From positions 1 through 47,754 of the forward strand of contig QIJH01000176.1 of the NCBI GenBank assembly GCA_003232725.1: a DNA stretch of 47,754 bases, given 5' to 3'. A model generated the notes under the pieces. That model had not been told where the DNA came from. It saw only the letters and a list, made by a program, of their open reading frames with translations, and did no database searches. The position numbers and the translations under genes were made by a program. Every line of letters starts with the position of its first letter. Position 1 is the stretch's first letter. Below are positions 28,584 to 37,863 of this stretch, in pieces. This DNA is from Chromatiaceae bacterium (GTDB taxonomy: Bacteria; Pseudomonadota; Gammaproteobacteria; SZUA-140).

Positions 28584-30355
28584 GTGATATCAGGCAAAAT
28601 ATTGAACGCCGTCGTTTTGATACGCTAGTGATCGGCGCGGGTGGTGGTGGGCTACGTGCCGCAATGCAGATGTCGCAGGCGGATGCCTCAGTCGCGGTGG
28701 TCTCCAAAGTGTTTCCAACCCGTTCACATACTGTTGCCGCACAGGGCGGTATCAATGCCGCACTTGCGAATGTACTGCCTGACAACTGGCACTGGCATAT
28801 GTACGACACAGTAAAGGGGAGTGATTATCTGGGTGACCAGGATGCGATTGAATATATGTGTCGCACTGCCTCACGGCTAGTCATAGAACTTGAACATTAT
28901 GGGGTGCCTTTTTCACGCCTTGATAATGGCAAAATTTATCAGCGTCCCTTTGGTGGGCAGAGCCAGAATTTTGGTGGTGACCAGGCGGCGCGTACCTGTG
29001 CCGCTGCTGATAGAACCGGCCATGCCATTTTGCATTCGCTGTATCAGCAAAATATTAAGGCCAAAACGCATTTCTTTGATGAGTACTTTGCAATCGATCT
29101 GCTAAAAGATAAAGAAGGTTATATTTTAGGTGCGCTGGTGATGTGCATTGAAACTGGCGAGCCACTCATTATTGAAGCAAAGACCACCTTGATTGCGACC
29201 GGTGGGGCAGGACAGATGTACCGTACCAACACCAACGCGCATATCAATACCGGAGACGGCATGGGCATGGCGCTGCGTGCTGGCATCCCATTGCAGGATA
29301 TGGAGTTCATTCAGTTCCATCCAACCGGCGTGGCAGGCAAGGGGATGTTGATTACCGAAGGTGCGCGCGGCGAGGGTGGTTATCTACTCAACGGTGATGG
29401 TGAACGTTTTATGGAACGCTATGCGCCGCATGCCAAAGACCTTGCGAGTCGTGATGTAGTGAGCCGTTCCATTTACACCGAGATAAAAGAGGGGCGCGGT
29501 TGTGGCCCTAACAAAGATCATGTGATGTTAAAGCTCGATCATCTCGGTGAAAAGACGCTGCGCAAACGCCTGCCGGGTATCTATGAGATGGTGAAGACCT
29601 TTATGCATATCGATGCGGCGAAAGAGCTGGTGCCCGTTTATCCTACTGCGCATTACACCATGGGTGGCATTCCAACGAATATCCATGGTCAGGTGGTGGT
29701 GCCAGAACGTACCGGTGAAGATACCATTCCCGGGCTTTATGCGGCGGGTGAATGCGCCTGTGTCTCGGTGCATGGTGCTAATCGTCTGGGTGGTAATTCG
29801 CTGCTCGATATCGTCGTTTTTGGTCGTGCGGCGGGTAATCACATCATCGAATACCTGACTGAAAACCGTTTTCACCGCCCGATGGATGAAGATAGCGTAA
29901 CAGCTGCACTCGATCACATGGCACGCTGGGAGCGCAAAGGAGAAGGTGAAAGTGTTGATTCGCTGCGCGTTGATCTACAGAAAACAATGGAAGACTATAA
30001 TGGCGTATTTCGTTCTGCAGAACTGATGGCAAAGGGTGTTGAAAAATTGCAGGAAATTGAGGAGCGGATGAAGCATGTGACACTCAAAGATCACAGCCGC
30101 GTATTTAACACCGCACGTATCGAAGCCTTTGAGCTTGAGAATCTGGTCGATATTGCACTCGCTGCCGCAACCTCTGCACTGGCGCGTCAAGAGAGTCGAG
30201 GTGCACATTCTCGCATCGATTACCCCGAGCGTGATGATGAGCGCTGGATGAAACATAGCCTCTACTTTAAAGAGGGGCGCAAGCTGGAGTACAAACCGGT
30301 GCGGATGAAACCAAAAAGTGTTGAGGCGTTCCCGCCTAAGCCACGTGTATATTGA
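28580..30355 (+). CDS. sdhA: succinate dehydrogenase flavoprotein subunit
   Basis: Catalytic subunit that oxidises succinate to fumarate with covalently bound FAD; 591 aa. [16 protein letters not shown] is the FAD-binding fold, [14 protein letters not shown] holds the histidine that links FAD, and [19 protein letters not shown] and [12 protein letters not shown] are the conserved substrate and FAD motifs. ATGA overlap with sdhD. SdhE downstream attaches the flavin. Confidence 0.97.
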   Translation: MSDIRQNIERRRFDTLVIGAGGGGLRAAMQMSQADASVAVVSKVFPTRSHTVAAQGGINAALANVLPDNWHWHMYDTVKGSDYLGDQDAIEYMCRTASRLVIELEHYGVPFSRLDNGKIYQRPFGGQSQNFGGDQAARTCAAADRTGHAILHSLYQQNIKAKTHFFDEYFAIDLLKDKEGYILGALVMCIETGEPLIIEAKTTLIATGGAGQMYRTNTNAHINTGDGMGMALRAGIPLQDMEFIQFHPTGVAGKGMLITEGARGEGGYLLNGDGERFMERYAPHAKDLASRDVVSRSIYTEIKEGRGCGPNKDHVMLKLDHLGEKTLRKRLPGIYEMVKTFMHIDAAKELVPVYPTAHYTMGGIPTNIHGQVVVPERTGEDTIPGLYAAGECACVSVHGANRLGGNSLLDIVVFGRAAGNHIIEYLTENRFHRPMDEDSVTAALDHMARWERKGEGESVDSLRVDLQKTMEDYNGVFRSAELMAKGVEKLQEIEERMKHVTLKDHSRVFNTARIEAFELENLVDIALAAATSALARQESRGAHSRIDYPERDDERWMKHSLYFKEGRKLEYKPVRMKPKSVEAFPPKPRVY

Positions 30356-30370
30356 TAAGGAGTGGTGCTA

Positions 30371-31072
30371 ATGGAAGCAATTCGTCTCTCGGTCTATCGT
30401 TATAACCCGGAAAAAGATCAAAAGCCCTATATGCAGGAGTACGAGCTTGAACTCGACGCTGACAAAATGGTGCTGGATGCATTGAAGATGGTAAAGGCAC
30501 AGGATGAGAGCCTGAGCTTTCGTCACTCCTGTGGTGAAGGGGTGTGTGGTTCTGATGGCCTCAATATCAACGGCACTAATGCACTCTCCTGTGTCACCGC
30601 AATTGCGGATCTTGAGCAGCCGATTGAGGTGCGTCCGCTACCGGGGCTGCCAGTGATCCGTGACCTGGTGGTCGATATGGAACAGTTTTATAAACAGTAC
30701 CGTGCTGCGAAACCTTATTTGATAGTGAAAGATCCTGAGCCAGAGGTCGAATTCAAACAGACTCCCGCGCAGCGTGAAGCGCTTGATGGCCTGTATGAAT
30801 GTGTTCTGTGTGCCTGCTGCTCAACCTCATGTCCCTCATTTTGGTGGAACCCCGATAAATTTATGGGGCCTGCGGCGTTGCTACAGTCATATCGTTTTCT
30901 GGCAGACAGCCGTGACCAGGCGACCGATGAGCGCCTTGACGATATGGAAGATGCCTATAAGCTCTATCGTTGCCATACCATTATGAATTGTGTACAGGTT
31001 TGTCCTAAAGGGTTGAACCCAACCAAAGCGATTGGCAAAATTAAACACATGATGCTCAAGCAGCTTACTTGA
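30371..31072 (+). CDS. sdhB: succinate dehydrogenase iron-sulfur subunit
   Basis: Carries three Fe-S clusters from FAD to quinone; 233 aa. The 2Fe-2S motif reads CGEGVCGSDGLN then LSC, with the Asp ligand as in E. coli. The 4Fe-4S motif is CVLCACCSTSCP and the 3Fe-4S motif CHTIMNCVQVCPKGLNP. ATG at 30371 has TAAGGAG 8 bases upstream, which decides against GTG 30362. Confidence 0.96.
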   Translation: MEAIRLSVYRYNPEKDQKPYMQEYELELDADKMVLDALKMVKAQDESLSFRHSCGEGVCGSDGLNINGTNALSCVTAIADLEQPIEVRPLPGLPVIRDLVVDMEQFYKQYRAAKPYLIVKDPEPEVEFKQTPAQREALDGLYECVLCACCSTSCPSFWWNPDKFMGPAALLQSYRFLADSRDQATDERLDDMEDAYKLYRCHTIMNCVQVCPKGLNPTKAIGKIKHMMLKQLT

Positions 31073-31338
31073 TGTGTGCTGTTGTTATGAATGAGACTAA
31101 TAGCGCAGCGCGTCTTCGCTGGCAATGTCGTCGCGGTATGCTTGAATTAGATCTTTTTTTGCGTGAGTTCCTGGAAAAAGGGTATGACAGGCTCACAGAT
31201 GATGAAAAATTGACGTTTGATCGGATGCTGGCAATCGGTGATCAACGATTACTTGAGCACTTAATGGGGCGCGAGCAGCCGCAAGATAAGGATATCGCCG
31301 ATGTCGTCAACAAGGTTCGAGCCATCTTTACGGATTGA
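31072..31338 (+). CDS. sdhE: succinate dehydrogenase flavinylation/assembly factor SdhE
   Basis: Small protein that promotes covalent FAD attachment to SdhA. The signature RRGMLELDLFLREFL contains the essential RGxxE. The ATG at 31072 overlaps the sdhB stop (TGATG), giving 88 aa; the ATG at 31087 (MNETNSAARLRW) fits the family N-terminus better and gives 83 aa. It overlaps ygfX by 38 bases. Confidence 0.9.
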   Translation: MCAVVMNETNSAARLRWQCRRGMLELDLFLREFLEKGYDRLTDDEKLTFDRMLAIGDQRLLEHLMGREQPQDKDIADVVNKVRAIFTD

Positions 31339-31750
31339 GCCGCAGTCTTCACCCATTCTGAAGTGGTTTTTATTCGTTAACTTTTTTGGTGCGACAGTCA
31401 TACTCATGATTGTTTTCCCCATCTTGATTTCACTGCCACTTGGTACTGTTTTGTGGTTCTATTTTTTTCAGCTTTATCAGTGCTATATTCTGCAATGTGC
31501 GCCACAATCTGTTCGCTTGCTCATACGGGAAACGACGGGTGACTGGCTGCTTTATACGGTTGGTGGTGGTGTGAAAGTAGTTACGTTATCGCCATCAAGT
31601 TACATTCATCCGCAGCTGATAATCTTAATCTTAAAGGTAGAAGGGGAGCATTATATACTGCCATTGCTGCGTGAATCACTGTCGCAGGATTGCTTTAGAG
31701 CACTCTCAGTCTGGATAAGGATGAGGGAGCGCAGTATCCATATCCAATAG
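31301..31750 (+). CDS. ygfX: YgfX/CptA-like inner-membrane protein
   Basis: 149 aa with two close hydrophobic helices (about 21-65, WFLFVNFFGATVILMIVF and PLGTVLWFYFFQLYQCYI) and a C-terminal domain ending in SLSQDCFRALSVWIRMR, the pattern of YgfX. In E. coli the sdhE-ygfX pair has been described both as an assembly pair and as a toxin-antitoxin; which role applies here is unknown. It starts inside sdhE. Confidence 0.75.
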   Translation: MSSTRFEPSLRIEPQSSPILKWFLFVNFFGATVILMIVFPILISLPLGTVLWFYFFQLYQCYILQCAPQSVRLLIRETTGDWLLYTVGGGVKVVTLSPSSYIHPQLIILILKVEGEHYILPLLRESLSQDCFRALSVWIRMRERSIHIQ

Positions 31751-32052
31751 CATTTTGCATCAATGCAGTGTTGTAAGCCTAACGCTTGCCTTGTTCTTTT
31801 CTTGGCGCCATCGTCGTAAATATTCATCTACAAAATGGCAGTCATATTCAGTCGAATACCTATGTGGCTGATTTCCTATACCTTATTGTTTAGCGCACTC
31901 GTATCTGTCCGCGTCATGACAGTAGGAGAGCATCAATCTACCAGATGCTTTATAGCAAGTTGATAAATAATTTTCAAATGTGAATGCTGTTGGATTGAAA
32001 ATTGCTAGTGATTAGGTCAGTACTTTCAACTGTATCAATGTAATGACCAACA
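31751..32052. other. intergenic region before the ThDP enzyme
   Basis: 302 bases without a recognisable gene or tRNA. Near the right end is a 9-bp perfect inverted repeat AATTTTCAA (31969-31977) and TTGAAAATT (31995-32003) with a 17-base spacer, a possible operator or hairpin. The region is AT-rich compared with the sdh operon. Confidence 0.45.
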
Positions 32053-33900
32053 ATGGCTGGGAATAGAATGAGCAATGCAATAAGAAAAGTAGAGCAGGAT
32101 TTACCTAGGTTAAATAAAAGAACTGCAGCAGACTTTATACTGGATTACTTATCTCAAATTGATATCGATAAAATATTTGGTGTTCCTGGTGGTGCAATTG
32201 AGCCATTATTCGATGCTATTGCTCGGTTTAATCGAAATGCCCATGATTCTATTAATATGAAAAATAGTCATGAACAGACATCACTCATTGATCTTATTGT
32301 CTCTCGACATGAAGTGGGCGCTGCCTTTATGGCAGACGGTTATGCAAGGGAGAGCGGGCGTATGGCCGTGTGCTGTGCAACGACTGGCCCGGGTTCTACT
32401 AACCTAATCACTGGGGTTGCATCTGCCTATCAAGATCAAATACCTATGCTGGTATTGACGCCACAAACTTCAATCGCCAATTTTGGCCAATACGATCTTC
32501 AAGACTCTTGCGATGATGCTATCTCGATTATATCGATGTTCTCAACGTGTACTCGCTACAATTCTATGGTGACTCATATTGGCCAACTGAAGCACAAGTT
32601 AATAAAAGCGGTTAAAGCAGCCAATACTCATCCACGTGGCCCCGTGCATTTAAGCATCCCGATGGAGATCTGGAATCATGAGATGGAAGATGAGGTTATT
32701 GTTAATAATGCGAGCCCGGTAGCAGCCAGGCATGAGGGGTATGCGCATGATGGTTATGATGAGCTATGTAAACTGGTGAACCAGGATAAAAAATCACTGT
32801 TTTTACTAGGGCCAGAGAGTCTTCCTTATGCGCAAGCGATTGTGGAATGTGCTGAACTACTGAATGCTGAAATCATTACCACTCCAACAGCAAAGGGTGC
32901 AGTTCAAGCTAATCATTATCTCTATAAAGGTGTGCTGGGTTTTGCAGGTCACACGCAAGCAACAGAGGCTTTGATGAACGATGACCTTGATAATATCATT
33001 ACAATTGGCACTAATTTGAACCCATTTGAAACAGCAGGGCTATGCAACAACAGAGCAGTGGTCGAAAAAATGGTCTATATCAACCATTTTGGATCAGATA
33101 GTCTTGTCTCAGATGCGTCCGCTTTACAGCTGTATGGCAGTATACATAAGATTTTCCACGACTTTAAAAAGGACCTGCTGGCCCAATCTGTCACTAATAA
33201 AACAACTCAAAATATGCTACCGACACAATCCAGTCATGTGCTTCAAGACATGAGGGTTACAAAGATCTATTGCGAGCGTAGTATCGCCGCCTTGACGCGA
33301 GTAGATCAGTTAGAAAAGAGTGCGGTTGTCAAACCTCAGTATTTAATGCGTAAACTACCTGAACTACTGCCACTCGCTGCTCGTTATCATGTTGATGCTG
33401 GTAATTCATGGGCCTGGGCAACGCACTATCTCCACTTGAATGCAGCTTCGAATTATAAAGTTTCGATGGGTTTTGGTTCGATGGGCTGGGCGGTGGGTGC
33501 TGCAGTGGGGGCCGCATGTGCTCAAAAAGAGGCCCCGGTGGTCTGCATTACCGGTGATGGCAGTTATTTGATGAGTGGTCAGGAGATTACCGTTGCAGTA
33601 CAACAACAGCTATCGGTTATCTTTGTTGTTTTGAATGACAGCGCATACGGCATGGTTAAGCATGGACAACGCATCGGTGGCGCAGAAGAGATCGGTTTTG
33701 AGCTGCCGCGTGTTGATTTTGTATTGATGGCTCAGGCTGTTGGCGCAAGAGGTATTTCCATTCGCAATGCACAAGAGCTGGATGAGTTGGATGTAACATC
33801 ACTGCTGAGTGAAAAGGGCCCCGTATTGCTTGATATTTATATTGATGCTGCAGAGGTACCACCGATGGCTTCACGCCTAAAAGAGCTAGGACGGAGCTAG
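32053..33900 (+). CDS. thiamine diphosphate-dependent enzyme, acetolactate synthase-like
   Basis: 615 aa with the three ThDP-enzyme domains. The N-terminal PYR domain has GVPGGAIEPLFDA and the cofactor-activating Glu in SRHEVGAAFMADGYARESG (about Glu87). The middle domain follows, and the PP domain carries GDGSYLMSGQEI through NDSAYG (Asp502, Asn528). Before RHE there is an unusual insertion (NRNAHDSINMKNSHEQTSL). No ilvH-type small subunit follows, so a biosynthetic acetolactate synthase is doubtful; the reaction is unassigned. The first half uses noticeably AT-richer codons than flanking genes, hinting at transfer. MSNAIRKVEQ (32068) is an alternative start. Confidence 0.7.
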   Translation: MAGNRMSNAIRKVEQDLPRLNKRTAADFILDYLSQIDIDKIFGVPGGAIEPLFDAIARFNRNAHDSINMKNSHEQTSLIDLIVSRHEVGAAFMADGYARESGRMAVCCATTGPGSTNLITGVASAYQDQIPMLVLTPQTSIANFGQYDLQDSCDDAISIISMFSTCTRYNSMVTHIGQLKHKLIKAVKAANTHPRGPVHLSIPMEIWNHEMEDEVIVNNASPVAARHEGYAHDGYDELCKLVNQDKKSLFLLGPESLPYAQAIVECAELLNAEIITTPTAKGAVQANHYLYKGVLGFAGHTQATEALMNDDLDNIITIGTNLNPFETAGLCNNRAVVEKMVYINHFGSDSLVSDASALQLYGSIHKIFHDFKKDLLAQSVTNKTTQNMLPTQSSHVLQDMRVTKIYCERSIAALTRVDQLEKSAVVKPQYLMRKLPELLPLAARYHVDAGNSWAWATHYLHLNAASNYKVSMGFGSMGWAVGAAVGAACAQKEAPVVCITGDGSYLMSGQEITVAVQQQLSVIFVVLNDSAYGMVKHGQRIGGAEEIGFELPRVDFVLMAQAVGARGISIRNAQELDELDVTSLLSEKGPVLLDIYIDAAEVPPMASRLKELGRS

Positions 33901-33945
33901 TGTGCACACATTTCCATGCATCAGTATTAGTAATTACTCAGCTAA

Positions 33946-34052
33946 CCCATGAAATCCACCATTTCAGCGTTAAAAAATGATCATTTACACGTGTAAACTC
34001 ACATTTTTCGCCTTGCACCCGGGGGCATAAAGAAACTGGCAGATTTCATGGG
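33946..34052. repeat. 107-bp nested palindromic repeat
   Basis: Outer 11-bp inverted repeats CCCATGAAATC and GATTTCATGGG enclose AAAAATG/CATTTTT and a central perfect palindrome TTTACACGTGTAAA. It sits between the convergent ThDP-enzyme gene and yceF, where it could act as a terminator, but the exact outer ends look like a small repeat element. No target duplication is seen and there is no second copy in this window. Confidence 0.55.
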
Positions 34053-34070
34053 CGATCTGAGCAGACACTG

Positions 34071-34694
34071 TTAATTTTGACTACTCGCTGAGTAGTTACC
34101 AGTATTATAGTATCGTGACCCCTGTAGCATGCGTGTCAATTGAATCAGTGGCAGGCCAATGAGTGCGTTTGGATCATCGCCCTCAAAGCGTTCAAAAAGT
34201 GTAATACCAAGACCTTCCGATTTAAAGGATCCTGTACATTGATAGGGCTGTTCTCGCCGCAGGTAAGCCTCAATCATTGTCGGGCTGAGTTGACGAAACA
34301 CAACATCAAATGGCACAACCACTGTTTCGTGGGTAGAATTTTGACTGTTTAGCAGGCTTAGCCCCGTCAGAAAAGTAACGCTTTGGCCTGATACGGCGAG
34401 TAATTGGGCGGTTGCTCGCTGATGGTTTCCTGGTTTTCCAACGATTTTTCCGTCGAGTAACGCCACCTGATCTGAACCGATAATCAACGCATTGGGATGC
34501 GATTTTGCCACTTCACGAGCTTTCATTAATGATAGCCGAGCAACCAATTTTTCAGGTAATTCGCCATTTTGAGTTGTTTCATCAATATTTGGCGAAATGG
34601 TGTCAAAATCCAGTTGAAGGCGTTGTAACAACGCTTTTCTGAATGGCGAGCTCGAGGCTAAAATTATTTTGATGGTATTATTAAAACTTTTCAT
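34071..34694 (-). CDS. yceF: Maf-like nucleotide pyrophosphatase YceF
   Basis: 207-aa Maf/HAM1-fold protein that hydrolyses modified or canonical NTPs (the YceF branch prefers m7GTP). It begins IKIILASSSPFRKALLQRL, has ISPNIDET and IIGSDQVALLDGKIVGKPG (catalytic Asp), and TGSFKSEGLGITLFERFEGDDPNALIGLPL at the C-terminus, all family-typical. Divergent from yceD-rpmF, as in E. coli. Confidence 0.92.
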   Translation of the reverse strand: MKSFNNTIKIILASSSPFRKALLQRLQLDFDTISPNIDETTQNGELPEKLVARLSLMKAREVAKSHPNALIIGSDQVALLDGKIVGKPGNHQRATAQLLAVSGQSVTFLTGLSLLNSQNSTHETVVVPFDVVFRQLSPTMIEAYLRREQPYQCTGSFKSEGLGITLFERFEGDDPNALIGLPLIQLTRMLQGSRYYNTGNYSASSQN

Positions 34695-34828
34695 CTATAT
34701 ATATCATTGGGTTGCAGTGAATATCTATTGCTTTAGGTGTCAAGGGTAGGTGCGCCATCTGGTGCGATGATCGAGTCTGCTTCGGAGCGCCTCAATGAGG
34801 TTAGCTTACCTGATTTTGTTAATAGTTT

Positions 34829-34857
34829 TTGACAGTTAGCGCGTCTCGCCCTAAAAT
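34829..34857 (+). promoter_or_regulatory. near-consensus sigma-70 promoter for yceD-rpmF
   Basis: TTGACA at 34829-34834 and TAAAAT at 34852-34857 with a 17-base spacer. The expected start of transcription is only 1-4 bases before the yceD ATG at 34867. Confidence 0.75.
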
Positions 34858-34866
34858 TGCGGGTTT

Positions 34867-35406
34867 ATGTCGACCCCTTTACAAGATTATATAAAACCGC
34901 TCAGTTTCTGTGACCGTGGTGAACAGCTCAAAGGGATTATGCCGTTGACTGGAATGAGTCGTTTGGCTGATTCATTGTGCCACCAAAATGGAGAGGTCGA
35001 AATAGAGCTGGCATTTGATATTGATTTATCGGGCAACCGAATTTTGCGTGGACATCTAAAAACGAGCCTGGCGCTGGAATGCCAGCGCTGTATGAAGGCA
35101 GTCGCAACGCCGATTGAGACAGATATCTCATTGGTGTTTGTTGATTCGACAGTAGCGAATAAGCAACTTTTTAGTGAATATGATCCTTATATTCTTAATG
35201 AGCCGACGCTCGTAATACGTGAGCTGGTGGAAGATGAACTCATTTTGGCGCTGCCGATTGTGACATTTCATGCTGAGGATGAATGCGCAGTTGCTGTGCT
35301 TCAAGCTGTCGAGGAAGTTGAGGTGCTGCAACCGGTTGAAGAGAAAAAACCCAACCCATTTGGTGCGTTGGCTGGATTGAAAAAAGTGAAACCTGATGAT
35401 GAATGA
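34867..35406 (+). CDS. yceD: YceD/DUF177 protein (rpmF operon, 23S rRNA accumulation factor)
   Basis: 179-aa protein that precedes rpmF in most proteobacteria and is linked to ribosome assembly. The conserved core LALECQRCMKAVATPIETDISLVFV carries the CxxC pair, and the C-terminus ends KKPNPFGALAGLKKVKPD as in relatives. ATG at 34867 has no Shine-Dalgarno and lies 9 bases after a good -10 box, so the message is probably almost leaderless. A repeat element separates it from rpmF. Confidence 0.92.
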   Translation: MSTPLQDYIKPLSFCDRGEQLKGIMPLTGMSRLADSLCHQNGEVEIELAFDIDLSGNRILRGHLKTSLALECQRCMKAVATPIETDISLVFVDSTVANKQLFSEYDPYILNEPTLVIRELVEDELILALPIVTFHAEDECAVAVLQAVEEVEVLQPVEEKKPNPFGALAGLKKVKPDDE

Positions 35407-35477
35407 TCGTCAATGGTAGAAGCTATTAGTGTTTCGTCACACAGCACTTATAAAGTTGTGACAAGTTAAGTGTAAGT

Positions 35478-35620
35478 GAGATCTTTATACGAGCAGTGAT
35501 TTTGTTCTTTGGCAAGGCAAAAGCGCACGCAATGAGGGAGTTTATGACTATAAATGACCGATTGTGTACGTTTTTAACGGCCGCCAGAGGGCGGCAAAGG
35601 AACAATCGTGCAAAGATCTC
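35478..35620. mobile_element. short inverted-repeat element (MITE-like), copy C
   Basis: 143 bp, ends GAGATCTTTATACGAG and ATCGTGCAAAGATCTC, with flanking TAAGT and TAACT (4 of 5 bases equal), a probable target duplication. Its inner sequence has diverged from copies A and B; it contains a GCCGCC/GGCGGC hairpin at about 35580-35596. It lies between yceD and rpmF, inside what is normally one operon, leaving a GGAG just before rpmF intact. Confidence 0.7.
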
Positions 35621-35651
35621 TAACTGTTTTAGTTTTTAAGGAGTAGTTAGC

Positions 35652-35831
35652 ATGGCTGTACAAAAGAGTAAAAAATCAACTTCAAGACGTGGCATGCGTC
35701 GTTCACATGATGCACTAACAGGTAAGACCCTGTCTGTTGACGCCAATTCAGGTGAGACTCATCTGCGCCACCACGTCACGGCTGATGGTTTCTACAAAGG
35801 CAAAAAAGTCGTCGAGCGCGCAGGCGAATAG
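35652..35831 (+). CDS. rpmF: 50S ribosomal protein L32
   Basis: 59 aa. It begins [20 protein letters not shown] and contains [20 protein letters not shown], the L32 pattern without the zinc cysteines. Upstream AAGGAG (35638-35643) gives a good ribosome-binding site. The stop is followed 3 bases later by the plsX start. Confidence 0.97.
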   Translation: MAVQKSKKSTSRRGMRRSHDALTGKTLSVDANSGETHLRHHVTADGFYKGKKVVERAGE

Positions 35832-35834
35832 ACC

Positions 35835-36860
35835 TTGGGTCTAACCATTGCGCTTGATGCGATGGGAGGCGATCATGGCCCAGTCGTGATCGTTCCCGCC
35901 GCGCTTAATGCATTAAAGAAAAATAGCGACCTCAAACTGATCCTGGTTGGCGATCAGGCCCAACTGATGGCGGCGCTGCAACAGCAGGGCGGTGATGTGG
36001 GTGAACGCCTGACGATCCAGCACGCCTCTCAACAGGTAGCGATGGATGAGTCGCCAGCTCTAGCGCTGCGTGGCAAAAAAGATTCATCGATGCGTGTTGC
36101 GATTAACCTGGTGAAAAATGGTAGCGCTTCAGCTTGCGTTAGCGCAGGTAATACCGGCGCCTTGATGGCGACGGCTCGTTTTGTATTGAAGACACTGCCG
36201 GGGATTGATCGCCCAGCGATTATTTCAACCTTACCTGCGATCAAAGGGCATACCCATATGCTAGATCTGGGTGCCAATGTTGATTCAACCGCTGAACATC
36301 TATTTCAGTTTGCGCTGATGGGCTCTGTCCTCACCAGTGCCGTTGGAAATATTGAATGTCCAACGGTTGGCTTGCTCAATATTGGTTCGGAGGAGATGAA
36401 GGGCAATGAGCGGGTCAAAGAGGCGGCGCAATTATTGACAGACAGTGACAATATTAACTATGTCGGTTTTGTTGAAGGTGATGATATCTTCAAGGGTACG
36501 GTTGATATTGTTGTCTGTGATGGCTTTGTTGGTAATGTCGCACTGAAGACCTGTGAAGGGGTCGCCAAGATGTTAAGTAGCTCTCTGAAAGAGGAGTTTT
36601 TGCGTACCCCGTTGACCAAGCTTGCGGCGTTCTGTGCAAAACCGGTGCTGAATGCTTTTCGCGCTAAATATGATCCACGTAATTATAATGGTGCTAGTTT
36701 TGTCGGTCTGACTGGCATTGTGGTTAAAAGTCATGGCGGCGCGGATGAACTTTCATTTGAGACGGCAATACGTGAAGCCATTACCGAAGTGGAAAAAGAT
36801 GTGCCGCACCTGATCGGTAATCAGCTTGAGTCACTATTAACCAGAAGGCAGGTAAGCTGA
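35835..36860 (+). CDS. plsX: phosphate acyltransferase PlsX
   Basis: Makes acyl-phosphate from acyl-ACP for phospholipid synthesis. 341 aa: [21 protein letters not shown] at the start, then [34 protein letters not shown] and [20 protein letters not shown]. The TTG start at 35835 is required to include the conserved N-terminus; no ATG lies earlier in frame after the rpmF stop. Its stop overlaps the fabH start. Confidence 0.95.
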   Translation: MGLTIALDAMGGDHGPVVIVPAALNALKKNSDLKLILVGDQAQLMAALQQQGGDVGERLTIQHASQQVAMDESPALALRGKKDSSMRVAINLVKNGSASACVSAGNTGALMATARFVLKTLPGIDRPAIISTLPAIKGHTHMLDLGANVDSTAEHLFQFALMGSVLTSAVGNIECPTVGLLNIGSEEMKGNERVKEAAQLLTDSDNINYVGFVEGDDIFKGTVDIVVCDGFVGNVALKTCEGVAKMLSSSLKEEFLRTPLTKLAAFCAKPVLNAFRAKYDPRNYNGASFVGLTGIVVKSHGGADELSFETAIREAITEVEKDVPHLIGNQLESLLTRRQVS

Positions 36861-37825
36861 TGAATTCACGTATCGCAGGGACGGGCGGTTATCTTCCAGA
36901 AAACGTCATGACCAATGCGGATTTGGAAAAGCTGGTTGAGACTTCGGATGAGTGGATTGAGGAACGTACCGGCATCAGGCAGCGTCATATCGCAGTGGCA
37001 GGTGAAACCACCTGCGACCTGGCCGAGAAGGCTGCGCGACAAGCCATTGAAGCGGCGGGGTTAACCGAGCAGGATATTGACCTGATTATTGTGGCAACGA
37101 CGACGCCTGATCGTATATTTCCGAGTACTGCGTGTCTGTTGCAGGCACGGCTTGATATCCATGGTTGCGCCGCCTTTGATGTGCAGGCGGTATGTACCGG
37201 TTTTGTTTATGCACTGAGCGTGGCTGAAAAATTTATTCGTACAGGTAGTGCCACGCGTGCGCTGGTGGTCGGTGCTGAAACGACTTCTCGTATTATAGAC
37301 TGGAGCGATCGTAGCACCTGTGTGTTGTTTGGTGATGGTGCGGGTGCGGTGGTACTTGAAGCGACTGACGCACCGGGTATTCTCTCAACCCATCTGCATG
37401 CTGATGGTGCTTATCGTGATCTGTTGACAGTGCCTGAAGGTGTTTCTCAGGGATTTGCAAAAATGCAGGCGGGTGAAGCCTATATCACTATGCAGGGCAA
37501 TGAAGTCTTTAAGATGGCGGTTAAAACACTCGGTCGTATCGTCGATGAGACCCTTGCCGCGAACGATATGCAAAAAAGCGATATTAACTGGCTGATTCCA
37601 CATCAGGCCAATATTCGTATTATTAAAGCGACCGCGAAGAAATTGAATATGTCGATGGAGCAGGTGGTCGTGACGGTTGATCACCATGGTAATACCTCGG
37701 CGGCCTCGATTCCGTTAGCGCTTGATGTTGCGGTGCGTGATGGCCGTATTAAACGCGGCGAAACATTATTGCTTGAAGCCTTTGGTGGTGGTTTTACCTG
37801 GGGCTCGGCACTGCTTAAGTACTAA
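36860..37825 (+). CDS. fabH: 3-oxoacyl-ACP synthase III
   Basis: Starts type II fatty acid synthesis by condensing acetyl-CoA with malonyl-ACP. 321 aa: catalytic Cys112 in [13 protein letters not shown], His in [12 protein letters not shown], Asn in [12 protein letters not shown]. The protein begins [19 protein letters not shown], as the family does. ATG overlaps the plsX stop by one base. Confidence 0.97.
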   Translation: MNSRIAGTGGYLPENVMTNADLEKLVETSDEWIEERTGIRQRHIAVAGETTCDLAEKAARQAIEAAGLTEQDIDLIIVATTTPDRIFPSTACLLQARLDIHGCAAFDVQAVCTGFVYALSVAEKFIRTGSATRALVVGAETTSRIIDWSDRSTCVLFGDGAGAVVLEATDAPGILSTHLHADGAYRDLLTVPEGVSQGFAKMQAGEAYITMQGNEVFKMAVKTLGRIVDETLAANDMQKSDINWLIPHQANIRIIKATAKKLNMSMEQVVVTVDHHGNTSAASIPLALDVAVRDGRIKRGETLLLEAFGGGFTWGSALLKY

Positions 37826-37863
37826 TTCTTTGATTTATCTGATTTAATCCGGATTCATTTCTC

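Noticed and set aside
31301..31750. sdhE-ygfX called as a toxin-antitoxin module
   Set aside because: The linkage to sdhCDAB and ygfZ favours an assembly role; the toxin role reported in E. coli cannot be judged from sequence.
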